Source: an uncultured Acholeplasmatales bacterium
GTDB lineage: Bacteria; Bacillota_I; Bacilli_A; Acholeplasmatales; Anaeroplasmataceae
NCBI GenBank assembly: GCA_944323055.1
Contig: CALUQZ010000014.1
Span: 1 to 42,833, forward strand
Direction: 5' to 3'
Length of the DNA: 42,833 nt
Below are positions 14,107 through 22,111 of this stretch, in pieces. The translations under genes and the position numbers were made by a program. Below the pieces are notes generated by a model. The model saw only the letters and a list, made by a program, of their open reading frames with translations. It had not been told where the DNA came from and ran no database searches. Numbering within the stretch: the stretch's first letter is position 1; each line of letters begins with the position of its first letter.

Positions 14107-16005
14107 ATGAACAAACCATTTTATTTATCAACAGCAATAGCTTATACATCTAGTAAACCACATATTGGTAATGTTTATGAAGCTATTTTAGCTGATAGCA
14201 TAGTTAGATTTAAAAGAAAACAAGGTTTTGATGTTTATTTTCAAACAGGAACTGATGAACATGGTCAAAAAATAGAAGAAAAAGCTAAATCTAATAATGT
14301 TTCTTGTCAAGCTTGGGTGGATGAAATTGCTAAATCAATTCAAGATATTTATCAAATGATGAATGTTTCATATGACAAGTTCGTTAGAACAACTGATAAA
14401 TTTCATGAAGAACAGGTTGCGTTAGCTTTTGAAAAATTGTTAAAGAAAGGCGATATCTATAAAGGGGTTTATGAAGGCTCTTATTGTGTTAGTTGTGAAT
14501 CATTTTTCACAGAAAAAGATTTAGTTGATGGATGTTGCCCTGATTGTGGTTCTAAAGTAATTAAAGCTAAAGAAGAAGCTTACTTTTTAAAGTTAGCTCC
14601 TTATCAAGAAAGATTAGTTAATTATATCAAGGAACATGAAGATTTTATTGAACCAGAATCAAGACGAAATGAAATGTTAAATAACTTTTTAAAAGAACCA
14701 TTACCAGACTTATGTGTGTCACGTACAAGTTATGATTGGGGAATTAAAGTTTTAAGTGATCCTAAACATGTTATATATGTTTGGATAGATGCTTTAATGA
14801 ATTATATTACAGGTTTAGGTTATGAAGTTAATGGCAAAGAAAGTTGTAATATGGCTAAATATTGGCCATGTGATATTCATTTAATTGGCAAAGATATTTT
14901 AAGATTTCACACCATTTACTGGCCTATTATTTTAATGGCTTTAGATTTACCTTTACCAAAGAAAATATTTGGTCATCCATGGATTTTAATGAATCATGGT
15001 AAGATGTCTAAATCAAAAGGCAATGTCATTTATGCTGATGATTTAGTTAAATTATTTGGGGTAGATGCAGTTAGGTATTATGTGTTACATGAAATACCGT
15101 TTGCTCAAGATGGCAATATTACTTATGAACTTGTTACAGAGAGAAATAATACGGAATTAGCTAATGTTTATGGTAATTTAGTTAATAGAAGTATAGCGAT
15201 GGCTAATAAATACTTTAATGGTAAAGTAAATAAAACAACTATTAGTTTAGATATTACAAATGAACTTATTAAGGCTTTTGTTAGTGCTAAAGAGGCTTAT
15301 TTTAAACATATGGAAGAATTAAAAGTGTCTTTAGCTATTGATGATGTTTTTAATTTATTAAGAAAGGCTAATAAATATATTGATGATTCAGAACCATGGG
15401 CATTAGCTAAAGATAGTAGTAAGACAAAAGAACTTAATGAAGTTTTATATACTTTATTAGAAATAATTAGATTAAGTACAATTTTATTAGAAAATATTAT
15501 GCCTCAAACAGCTAATAAAGTTTATGAGTTCTTAAATACTAATAAAACTGCTTATTCTGATTTAGAATATGGATTAGCTAATGAATATAATAATTTAAAA
15601 AGTGAAGTTTTATTTAAACGATTAGATGTTGCAAAAGATGTTTTAGATTTAGTTTTAGCTAAAGAAAACAAACAAGAAAATAACATTGAAGATGAAATAA
15701 CTATTGATGATTTTGCTAAAACGCAATTAGTTGTTGGCGAAATTATTGATGCTAAAGAACATAAGGATGCTAAAAAATTGTTAGTATTACAAGTTAATAT
15801 TGGCACAGAGGTTAGACAAATTGTTTCAGGTATTAGGGAATATTATTCACCTAGTGAATTAATTGGTAAAAAGGTTGTAGTTGTTAAAAACTTAAAACCT
15901 GTAAAGCTAAGAGGAGTTTTATCGCAAGGTATGATTTGTTGTGCTGGAGATAAAGCTAAATTAGTTGTAGTACCTGACGGAAAACCAGGAGAGATTATTA
16001 GTTAA
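14107..16005 (+). CDS. metG: Methionyl-tRNA synthetase with C-terminal tRNA-binding domain
   Basis: Charges tRNA(Met) with methionine (632 residues). Class I motifs: HIGN at 19-22 and KMSKS at 299-303. The zinc knuckle has C127-x2-C130 and C144-x2-C147. An anticodon-binding helical domain follows, then from about residue 533 an EMAP-II/Trbp111-type domain (LVVGEIIDAKEHKDAKKLL, VSGIREYYSP, LKPVKLRGVLSQGM) for tRNA binding and dimer formation. The ATG at 14107 is 9 bases after ATTGGAG; the TTG within that site is not the start. TATAAT at 14064-14069 is a likely -10, but I see no good -35. The usual companion tatD/rnmV genes do not follow. Confidence 0.96.
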   Translation: MNKPFYLSTAIAYTSSKPHIGNVYEAILADSIVRFKRKQGFDVYFQTGTDEHGQKIEEKAKSNNVSCQAWVDEIAKSIQDIYQMMNVSYDKFVRTTDKFHEEQVALAFEKLLKKGDIYKGVYEGSYCVSCESFFTEKDLVDGCCPDCGSKVIKAKEEAYFLKLAPYQERLVNYIKEHEDFIEPESRRNEMLNNFLKEPLPDLCVSRTSYDWGIKVLSDPKHVIYVWIDALMNYITGLGYEVNGKESCNMAKYWPCDIHLIGKDILRFHTIYWPIILMALDLPLPKKIFGHPWILMNHGKMSKSKGNVIYADDLVKLFGVDAVRYYVLHEIPFAQDGNITYELVTERNNTELANVYGNLVNRSIAMANKYFNGKVNKTTISLDITNELIKAFVSAKEAYFKHMEELKVSLAIDDVFNLLRKANKYIDDSEPWALAKDSSKTKELNEVLYTLLEIIRLSTILLENIMPQTANKVYEFLNTNKTAYSDLEYGLANEYNNLKSEVLFKRLDVAKDVLDLVLAKENKQENNIEDEITIDDFAKTQLVVGEIIDAKEHKDAKKLLVLQVNIGTEVRQIVSGIREYYSPSELIGKKVVVVKNLKPVKLRGVLSQGMICCAGDKAKLVVVPDGKPGEIIS

Positions 16006-16006
16006 T

Positions 16007-16897
16007 ATGAAAAAAAGTAGAGCTTTAGATGATGCATTTAGAGTTGTTATTGTTATATTAACATCTATATTATACTGTTTAGGCTTAATTTGGTTTTTAG
16101 AACCGGCTGGTATTTATTCAGCAGGGATTACAGGTCTTTCCCAAATAGTTAAAAAGGTAATAGATCAAGCTTTTGTGATTCCTTTAGGTGTTTATACGTT
16201 TGTATTAAATGTTCCTTTATTTATCTATGGTTGGCGCAAGGTTTCTAAAAGATTTGCCATTTTTAGCTTAATATCTGTTCTTGTTCAGACTATTTGTACG
16301 CTTGATATTATTCCTGTTGAACCAGTAATTAGAGCTTTTAATTTAGACCCGTTAGAAAATCAAATTACATATGCTATTATCGGAGCTATTTTAACCGGTG
16401 TAGCTTGTGGCGTAGCATTAAGGTTTGGTACATCTACTGGTGGTCTTGATATTTTAGGTCAAGTTTTAGCGATTGAAAAGAATATTTCAATTGGTGTTTT
16501 TACAATGATAGCAAATGTTATGATTGCAATTATAGGTGGCGTTTTAGTTTCTAACTCTTGGCCAATTGCTTTTTACACTTGTATTAGAATTATTATAACT
16601 AGTGTTTGTATTGATAAGATTCATACAGCTTATAATCATGTTAAATTAAATATTATTTCTAGTTGTGTAAATGAAGATATGTTACAAGAACTATTATCTA
16701 TGCATAGAGGATGTACTATTATTCCGGTTGAAGGAGCATATTCTCATCAACATAAGTCAGATTTAATTATGGTCATCTCAGCTTATGAATTAGATAAAGC
16801 TATAAGAATCTGCAAAAAGCATGATCCGAAATGTTTTATTATAGTAGAACCAGTTAAACGTGTTTATGGAAATTACACGCGTAAATCAATTGTATAA
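16007..16897 (+). CDS. YitT-family membrane protein (DUF161 + DUF2179)
   Basis: Inner-membrane protein of 296 residues with five or six hydrophobic segments in the first ~195 residues, including GLIWFLEPAGIYSAGITGLSQ and the Gly-rich RFGTSTGGLDILGQ, both typical of the YitT/DUF161 family. The soluble C-terminal ~85 residues (GCTIIPVEGAYSHQHKSDLIMVI) form the DUF2179 domain, which has a PII-like ferredoxin fold. Substrate unknown; transport is assumed. Starts one base after the metG stop, so probably read through from metG. A strong terminator follows. Confidence 0.88.
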   Translation: MKKSRALDDAFRVVIVILTSILYCLGLIWFLEPAGIYSAGITGLSQIVKKVIDQAFVIPLGVYTFVLNVPLFIYGWRKVSKRFAIFSLISVLVQTICTLDIIPVEPVIRAFNLDPLENQITYAIIGAILTGVACGVALRFGTSTGGLDILGQVLAIEKNISIGVFTMIANVMIAIIGGVLVSNSWPIAFYTCIRIIITSVCIDKIHTAYNHVKLNIISSCVNEDMLQELLSMHRGCTIIPVEGAYSHQHKSDLIMVISAYELDKAIRICKKHDPKCFIIVEPVKRVYGNYTRKSIV

Positions 16898-16930
16898 AGG
16901 CTAATTAATGTTAGCCTTTATTCCTTTTTA
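16894..16930 (+). terminator. Terminator after the yitT-like gene
   Basis: ATAAAGGCTAA, loop TTAATG, TTAGCCTTTAT: perfect 11-bp stem followed by TCCTTTTT. The stem includes the stop codon of the gene. Confidence 0.8.
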
Positions 16931-16941
16931 GGGGGGTAATT

Positions 16942-18471
16942 ATGAAAAATATATTATTATTAAAACTAAAAGATGGGTTTATATCAATCTTACCTATTTA
17001 TTTGATAATCATTATTTTAAACTTTACACCACTTTTAAATATTTCAAGTTATGAAATAGGCGTATTAAGTTTTGCTACTATTTTAGCAGGTATTGGTATA
17101 GCTTTATTTAATATGGGGTCTGATTTAGCTATGACACCAATGGGAAAGTTAAGTGGAGCTAATTTAACTAAACAGGGTAAACTGATAACACTATTAATTT
17201 TTGTCTTTGTTTTGGGCTTTTTTGTTACTTTAGCTGAGCCAAATTTATCTATATTAGGTCAACAAATTGCCAATCTGTTAAATCCACTAATTATTATAGT
17301 GGCTGTTGCTTTTGGAGTTGGTTTGGCTTTAGTTTTATTAGTTATAAGATCAATTCACAAAATTGATTTAAGCAAGATTTTATTGTTCTTATATGGACTT
17401 GCTTTTGCCTTAACAACCTTAGTCATATATACAGGTAGCAGTGATTTTTTAGGCTTCATTTTTGATGCTGGTGGGGTAACTACAGGACCAGTAACTGTAC
17501 CTTTTATGATGGCAATTTGTATTGGTATATCAAGTATACTTGCTAAAAAAGCTGATAAGGATATGTCATTTGGCCTCATTGGTTTAGTAGCTATTATGTC
17601 GATAATTATTATGTTATTTTTAGGTATTTTTATTGAATATAATGGTGATTTCACTTTAGACACTTCTTTATATCAAATTGATACTAATTTTGGTCATAGT
17701 TTATGGAACAACTTTAGTAGTAGTTTAACAAGTATTTTATTATCAGTAGCTTTAATCTATATATTCTTTTTAATTATTAATTTTATTTTTATTAAATTAC
17801 CTAAAAATAAACTTTTAATGATTACTTTTGGAGTATTATATAGCTTATTTGGTTTAACTTTCTTTTTGACGGCTGTTAATATGGCTTATATGCCCATAGC
17901 TTATACTATTGGTAGTTCATTGACAGTAAATATTCCAGTTTTATATATTATTGGTTTTGTGATTGGTGCTGTATCTGTTTTTGCTGAACCGGCTGTTCAT
18001 GTTTTAATAAAACAAGTTAACGAAATAACAGATGGGGTTATTAAAAAAAGAAAAATGTTAATCGGTTTAGTAATAGGTGTAGGTATTTCTATTGTTTTGG
18101 CTATCTTAAGAATAATTTATGATTTTGAAATAATGTTTATTTTAGTACCTGCATTAATGTTAGCTTTAGGTTTGGCTTTCTTTATTCCTAAAATTTATGT
18201 AGCTGTAGCATTTGATTCTGGTGGTGTTGCGGCTGGTGCTCTTACTAGTGGCTTTGTATTGCCTTTTGCTTTAGGTATATGTCATGGCTTTAGTTATTCG
18301 GATGCTCTAGCTTTAAAGTTAGGTTTTGGAGTCGTTGCTTTAGTTTCTATTACTCCGGTAATTGTTATTGAATTAATTGGTTTTGAATCTTTAGTAAAAG
18401 ATAAAATCCATATGAAACGACAAGTAGAAAAAATGATTCAAAAGAGCGATGAGGTTATTATTAAGTTTTAA
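16942..18471 (+). CDS. DUF1538 membrane protein (putative transporter)
   Basis: Polytopic membrane protein of 509 residues built from two DUF1538 repeats. The first half has GIALFNMGSDLAMTPMG, TLAEPNLSIL and FDAGGVTTGPVTVPF; the second repeats this with FAEPAVHVLIKQV and FDSGGVAAGALTSGF. The duplicated Gly-rich segments within hydrophobic helices suggest an inverted- or tandem-repeat transporter. No substrate is known for this family. The ribosome site is strong (AGGGGGG at about 16931-16937). Directly followed by two genes for PII-like proteins, which suggests the transporter is gated or sensed by them, as AmtB is by GlnK. That role is inference. Confidence 0.85.
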   Translation: MKNILLLKLKDGFISILPIYLIIIILNFTPLLNISSYEIGVLSFATILAGIGIALFNMGSDLAMTPMGKLSGANLTKQGKLITLLIFVFVLGFFVTLAEPNLSILGQQIANLLNPLIIIVAVAFGVGLALVLLVIRSIHKIDLSKILLFLYGLAFALTTLVIYTGSSDFLGFIFDAGGVTTGPVTVPFMMAICIGISSILAKKADKDMSFGLIGLVAIMSIIIMLFLGIFIEYNGDFTLDTSLYQIDTNFGHSLWNNFSSSLTSILLSVALIYIFFLIINFIFIKLPKNKLLMITFGVLYSLFGLTFFLTAVNMAYMPIAYTIGSSLTVNIPVLYIIGFVIGAVSVFAEPAVHVLIKQVNEITDGVIKKRKMLIGLVIGVGISIVLAILRIIYDFEIMFILVPALMLALGLAFFIPKIYVAVAFDSGGVAAGALTSGFVLPFALGICHGFSYSDALALKLGFGVVALVSITPVIVIELIGFESLVKDKIHMKRQVEKMIQKSDEVIIKF

Positions 18472-18484
18472 TGAGGTGTTATTA

Positions 18485-18853
18485 ATGGCAGAAATAGCTC
18501 AAGGAGTAAAAAAATTAGAACTATTGGTTATGATATTACCAAGTAATAAAAAAGATTTATTTTTAGATATTACAGAACGATTTAACGTTAACTATCATAT
18601 CTCATTACAAGCTTTTGGTAGTGCAAGCGATGAGATAGTAGCTTTGTTAGGCTTAAAAGATTTAACACGAGTTTTAACCTTTAGTTTTATTAGAGAAGAT
18701 AAAGTAAAAGGCTGTTTAGCAGTTGTAGAAGATAAAATTAATCAATTAGGAATTAATGGAGTTGCTTTTTCAGTAAAATTAGATAGTATTATGGGAATAA
18801 AAAATTATTTATTCTTAGCTGATTTAGGAGGACAAAAATGGAAAAAGAATTAG
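18485..18853 (+). CDS. Divergent PII-like signalling protein
   Basis: Small soluble protein of 122 residues. Strand-helix pattern and the segments LQAFGSASDEIVALLGL, VLTFSFIREDKVKGCLAVV and INGVAFSVKLDSI match the divergent PII-like proteins that accompany DUF1538 genes, where the core reads G-T/S-A-S-x-E-I. It lacks the classical PII GATIVxGxG loop. Start at 18485: GAGGTG at 18473-18478 is correctly spaced; the open frame extends 12 codons upstream into the DUF1538 gene. Its stop lies 16 bases inside the next gene. Likely binds a nucleotide and touches the membrane partner. Confidence 0.7.
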   Translation: MAEIAQGVKKLELLVMILPSNKKDLFLDITERFNVNYHISLQAFGSASDEIVALLGLKDLTRVLTFSFIREDKVKGCLAVVEDKINQLGINGVAFSVKLDSIMGIKNYLFLADLGGQKWKKN

Positions 18854-19176
18854 CATTATTAGTAGTGATAGTTAATAATGGATATAGTCAAGATGTTATA
18901 AATTTAGCTAAAGATAAAGGAGCTAGAGGGGCTACTATTGTAAATGGTAGTGGTTCAGTCAAACCAGAAGCTAAAAAACTATATGGAATTGAAATTAATC
19001 CAGAAAAAGAGTTAGTTTTAATTGTGGTAGCTAAAGAATTAGTTGACACTTTATTAACAGTTATTTATGAAAATCTTGGGACAACTAGTTTAGCACAAGG
19101 TGTGGCATTTAGTCTTCCAATTAATCATGCTACAAGCAATTTATATAAACAATTTTTATCTAAAACAGAAGAATGA
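18838..19176 (+). CDS. PII-like signalling protein
   Basis: Soluble 112-residue protein with the PII core: LALLVVIVNNGYSQDVINLAKDKG, then GARGATIVNGSG at about 28-39 (the conserved loop after beta-2), the short segment ahead of EKELVLIVVAKELVDTLL, and GVAFSLPI near the C-terminus. The T-loop is short and lacks the Tyr51 uridylylation region, so control by GlnD-type modification is unlikely. Overlaps the preceding gene by 16 bases (coupled translation; RBS GGAGGAC). With the upstream partner this makes two dissimilar PII-like subunits next to one membrane protein. No glnA, amtB or glnD is nearby. Confidence 0.82.
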   Translation: MEKELALLVVIVNNGYSQDVINLAKDKGARGATIVNGSGSVKPEAKKLYGIEINPEKELVLIVVAKELVDTLLTVIYENLGTTSLAQGVAFSLPINHATSNLYKQFLSKTEE

Positions 19177-19212
19177 TTGATTATTTCAAATACTAAAAAA
19201 ATAAAATAATTC

Positions 19213-19241
19213 TTGAATTAACGCTAGAGATATAGTAAAAT
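19213..19241 (+). promoter_or_regulatory. Promoter of rplM-rpsI
   Basis: TTGAAT (19213-19218) and TAAAAT (19236-19241), spacer 17. The start point should lie near 19248, giving a leader of about 60 bases. Confidence 0.6.
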
Positions 19242-19247
19242 ACTATG

Positions 19248-19306
19248 CGGTACATTTTTATTATATCCACAGCCCTTAATATTTAATAATTAAGGAGGAC
19301 AAAATT
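19248..19306 (+). ncRNA. Candidate ribosomal protein L13 leader
   Basis: The ~60-base 5' leader of rplM contains GCGGTACATTTTTATTATA then CCACAGCCCTTAAT just ahead of AAGGAGG. Length, position and the ACAGCCCTTAAT segment recall the L13 leader described in Bacillota, in which L13 represses its own operon. The stem is not obvious by eye, so a covariance-model search is needed. Confidence 0.4.
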
Positions 19307-19741
19307 ATGAAAACATATATGGCTAATGATAAAACTGTAAAACACGACTGGTATGTTGTTGATGCAACAGGTTTAACTCTAGGTCGTTTAGCTACGGTAG
19401 TTGCTAACGTTTTAAGAGGTAAACATAAACCAACTTATACTCCACATGTTAATTGTGGTGATAACGTTATTGTTATTAATGCTACAAAAATTGTATTAAC
19501 AGGTAAAAAATGGACTGATAAATTATATCGTTCACATTCTGAATACAATGGTGGCTTACGTACTTTAACTGCTGAGGAAGTTATGACTAAATATCCTACA
19601 AGAATTGTAGAATATGCTATTAAAGGTATGCTACCTCATACTAAACTTGGTGATGTACAACGTAAACAATTATATGTTTATGCTGATGGTAATCATCCTC
19701 ATCAAGCACAACAACCTAAAGAATTAAAGGTAAAGGCATAA
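19307..19741 (+). CDS. rplM: 50S ribosomal protein L13 (uL13)
   Basis: Large-subunit protein of 144 residues, the usual size, needed early in 50S assembly. Diagnostic stretches are [32 protein letters not shown] and the C-terminal [13 protein letters not shown] with the basic-His tail. AAGGAGG lies 8 bases before the ATG. Codon use (GGT, CGT, TTA) is that of a highly expressed gene. Paired with rpsI, as in nearly all bacteria. Confidence 0.97.
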   Translation: MKTYMANDKTVKHDWYVVDATGLTLGRLATVVANVLRGKHKPTYTPHVNCGDNVIVINATKIVLTGKKWTDKLYRSHSEYNGGLRTLTAEEVMTKYPTRIVEYAIKGMLPHTKLGDVQRKQLYVYADGNHPHQAQQPKELKVKA

Positions 19742-19757
19742 GGAAGGGGAAGAAGAT

Positions 19758-20153
19758 ATGGCAAAATTAGTACAATATTTAGGTACAGGTCGTCGTAAGA
19801 GTTCAGTTGCTAGAGTTATTTTAAGACCTGGCAAAGGTTCATTTACTGTTAATGGCCGTCAATTTGAAGAATATATTCCTTCACCAGCCTTACGTTTAGA
19901 CGTTTTACAACCACTTGAATTAACAGAAAATGTTGATAAATTTGATATTATTGTTAATGTTTATGGTGGTGGTACTACAGGTCAAGCAGGAGCTATCCGT
20001 CATGGTCTTACTCGCGCTTTACTTGAAGTAAATAGTGAATATCGTCAAGTTTTAAAACCTGCTGGTTTAATTACACGTGATTCTCGTGTTAAAGAACGTA
20101 AAAAATATGGTCTTAAAAAGGCCCGTCGTGCAAGTCAGTTCTCAAAACGTTAA
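19758..20153 (+). CDS. rpsI: 30S ribosomal protein S9 (uS9)
   Basis: Small-subunit protein of 131 residues. It has [14 protein letters not shown] at the start, [19 protein letters not shown] in the middle and the Lys/Arg-rich tail [17 protein letters not shown], whose final Lys-Arg reaches the P-site tRNA. Starts 16 bases after rplM with GGAAGGGGAAG as ribosome site. The operon ends in a strong hairpin shared with the converging gene. Confidence 0.97.
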   Translation: MAKLVQYLGTGRRKSSVARVILRPGKGSFTVNGRQFEEYIPSPALRLDVLQPLELTENVDKFDIIVNVYGGGTTGQAGAIRHGLTRALLEVNSEYRQVLKPAGLITRDSRVKERKKYGLKKARRASQFSKR

Positions 20154-20185
20154 TATTTGTTTTATATTTAAGAGATATAAAAAAC

Positions 20186-20216
20186 AAAAAGCAAGGACTT
20201 CTCACCCTTGCTTTTT
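20186..20216. terminator. Bidirectional terminator between rpsI and the Pr6Pr gene
   Basis: AAAAAGCAAGG (20186-20196), loop of 9, CCTTGCTTTTT (20206-20216). T tracts on the plus strand right of the stem and, on the minus strand, left of it make it suitable for both converging genes. Confidence 0.85.
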
Positions 20217-20221
20217 ATTTG

Positions 20222-20908
20222 CTATAAAGAACTATTTTTTATAGAAAATTTAATCTTTTTATCTTCGATTTCAATTTTATCGTAAAGATAGAAAATGAAG
20301 GCTATTGCTATAAAGGCTACTACTAAAACTAAAACCCATAACAATACAGCTCCAAGACCTATTTCACTCACATTTAAGAAGAAATAAGGATAAATAGTAC
20401 CAGCGTAATCGCTTGGTAATAGTGATCCTCTAATCAAGATTACTACTACATAAATTAATGGGAGAACAGTACACAATAAACAATCGTACCAATTTAATGT
20501 ATGATGTTTATCAAATAGAATGAAATCAAACAGGAACATCAAAGGTAATACAATGTGCATTAACAAGTTACCAAGACCATTCCAGCCAGGTCCAAACATA
20601 TTATCAGTTAATAATATGTTATAAACTAGAAATGTAACTAAAATAATTATTGTAGTATAGAATTTCAATTTAACTATAATATCATTATTACCTGTCATTT
20701 CGCCCTTTTTCACTAATTTATAGTTTCTAATAAATACGATTAGCATTACAATAAAGCATAGATAATTAGAAAGATTGGTGTAATAAACAAGACAATCTAG
20801 GCTTGGAGTACCATCTGCTAGTAAGCCAAAGCTTTGAATAATACCTAAAAATGCTAATCCTAAGAATATTGCTCGATATACTAATTGAGCAAGTCTGTTT
20901 TTATTCAT
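20222..20908 (-). CDS. Pr6Pr-family six-helix membrane protein
   Basis: Membrane protein of 228 residues with about six transmembrane helices. Features of the Pr6Pr family are visible: YYTNLSNYLCFIVM after the first helix, HIVLPLMFLFDFILFDK with its conserved His and Pro, a W-Y-D-C segment, and IYPYFFLNV before the last helix. The family includes relatives of AIG1/ADTRP-type lipid hydrolases, but a catalytic role here is not shown. RBS AGGTG lies close to the ATG. Alone on the minus strand; function unknown. Confidence 0.8.
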   Translation of the reverse strand: MNKNRLAQLVYRAIFLGLAFLGIIQSFGLLADGTPSLDCLVYYTNLSNYLCFIVMLIVFIRNYKLVKKGEMTGNNDIIVKLKFYTTIIILVTFLVYNILLTDNMFGPGWNGLGNLLMHIVLPLMFLFDFILFDKHHTLNWYDCLLCTVLPLIYVVVILIRGSLLPSDYAGTIYPYFFLNVSEIGLGAVLLWVLVLVVAFIAIAFIFYLYDKIEIEDKKIKFSIKNSSL

Positions 20909-20930
20909 TTTTTCACCTCACACTTGTAAT

Positions 20931-20953
20931 ATTATATCGAAAAACGATATAAT
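20931..20953. promoter_or_regulatory. Inverted repeat between divergent genes
   Basis: ATTATATCG, loop AAAAA, CGATATAAT: a perfect 9-bp inverted repeat. It puts TATAAT-like boxes on both strands and lies 23 bases upstream of the minus-strand gene, so it may overlap its promoter or be an operator. Confidence 0.35.
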
Positions 20954-20998
20954 TTTAAAGAGGAAATATTATATTTTATGTCTCATTAGTGTAATTAC

Positions 20999-21027
20999 TT
21001 GCAAATAAGCCAAAAAAATGAGATAAT
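20999..21027 (+). promoter_or_regulatory. Promoter of the FakA-C-like gene
   Basis: TTGCAA (20999-21004) and GATAAT (21022-21027), spacer 17, followed by AAGGAGG at about 21032. Confidence 0.55.
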
Positions 21028-21045
21028 ACAAGAAGGAGGAATAAA

Positions 21046-21297
21046 ATGATAGAATATAGATATGACACTCAATTATTAATTGAGGGTGAAGATTTAGATG
21101 AAAATTCAATTATAGATTATTTTAATAACAATTTTAAAGGTGATTGTCTACTTGCTGTAGGAGATGATGAGTTAATTAAAATTCATTATCATACTAATGA
21201 ACCATGGAAAGTTTTAGAATATTGTTCTACTTTAGGTGAAATATACGATATTGTAGTAGAAGATATGGATAGACAATCAAGAGGTTTAAAAGGCTAG
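21046..21297 (+). CDS. Free-standing FakA/YloV C-terminal-like domain
   Basis: Soluble 83-residue protein. The sequence resembles the C-terminal portion of FakA (YloV, the DAK-fold fatty-acid kinase): GDCLLAVGDDELIKIHYHTNEPWKVLEY followed by a D-I-V-V-E-D-M-D-R-Q ending matches the FakA segment around GDSLVVVGDDxxVKVHxHTNxPGxVL and the final N-M-x-x-Q. The kinase (DhaL) domain is absent, so it cannot phosphorylate by itself. It has its own promoter, a strong RBS and its own terminator, and is thus a real gene rather than debris. It may bind a fatty-acid-binding partner or act with a FakA elsewhere; unproven. Confidence 0.65.
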   Translation: MIEYRYDTQLLIEGEDLDENSIIDYFNNNFKGDCLLAVGDDELIKIHYHTNEPWKVLEYCSTLGEIYDIVVEDMDRQSRGLKG

Positions 21298-21302
21298 TTA
21301 AT

Positions 21303-21333
21303 ATATAGAAAGCTGAGCTTTCTATATTTTTTT
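21303..21333 (+). terminator. Terminator after the FakA-C-like gene
   Basis: ATATAGAAAGC, loop TGA, GCTTTCTATAT (perfect 11-bp stem) and a long T run. Confidence 0.9.
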
Positions 21334-21385
21334 CTTTTCTTAACTTTAAAATTAGTATATAATAAGTGAGAAAAAAAGGTGATAA

Positions 21386-22111
21386 ATGATGGATTTGACA
21401 AAAATACCAAGCCACATAGCTATTATTTTAGATGGTAATGGTAGATGGGCTAAAAAAAGAGGTAGACCAAGAATTTACGGGCATCGTAAAGGTGCTTTTA
21501 ATATAGAAAAAATTGCTAAACATGCTAATGATTTAGGAGTAAAAGTTTTAAGTATATACTGCTTTTCAACTGAAAATTGGACTCGTCCAGAAGGTGAAGT
21601 TAGCTACTTAATGACTTTGCCAATCAGATATTTTAATCGCTATTTTAATAAAATAAAAGAAAGTCCTTACAAAATTAGATTTTCTGGTAGACGTGATAGA
21701 ATAAATCAAAAACTGCAAGATTTAATGCAAGAATTAGAAGAAGTAACAAGCAATCATGAAGGATTAATTCTTAATATTTGTTTTGATTATGGTTCACGAG
21801 ATGAAATTATTAGAGGCATTAAAAAATTATATACTGATTTATCTAATAATAAAATAAAAGCTGTAGATGTTACGCCAGAATTATTTGATACTTATTTAGA
21901 TACTGCTTATTTAGGTGATGTAGATTTATTGATTAGAACGAGTGGAGAAGAAAGAATATCAAATTTTTTGTTATGGCAAATAGCTTATGCTGAATTGTAT
22001 TTTACAGATGTTTTATGGCCTGATTTTGATGAAATAGAGCTAGATAAAGCTATTATTTCGTATTCTAAAAGGAACAGAAGATTTGGCGGATTAAAGGAGC
22101 AAGAAAAATGA
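21386..22111 (+). CDS. uppS: Undecaprenyl diphosphate synthase
   Basis: Condenses isopentenyl units to the C55 lipid carrier used in cell-wall synthesis (241 residues, cis-prenyltransferase). Motifs: IAIILDGNGRWAKKRG with the catalytic Asp near residue 14, YGHRKGA, CFSTENWTRP, and LLIRTSGEERISNFLLWQ with YTD-like YFTDVLWPDF near the end. Two adjacent ATGs (21386, 21389) are possible starts; AAAGGTG suits either. TATAAT at 21358-21363 is a likely -10. First gene of a five-gene run joined by stop/start overlaps. Confidence 0.96.
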   Translation: MMDLTKIPSHIAIILDGNGRWAKKRGRPRIYGHRKGAFNIEKIAKHANDLGVKVLSIYCFSTENWTRPEGEVSYLMTLPIRYFNRYFNKIKESPYKIRFSGRRDRINQKLQDLMQELEEVTSNHEGLILNICFDYGSRDEIIRGIKKLYTDLSNNKIKAVDVTPELFDTYLDTAYLGDVDLLIRTSGEERISNFLLWQIAYAELYFTDVLWPDFDEIELDKAIISYSKRNRRFGGLKEQEK

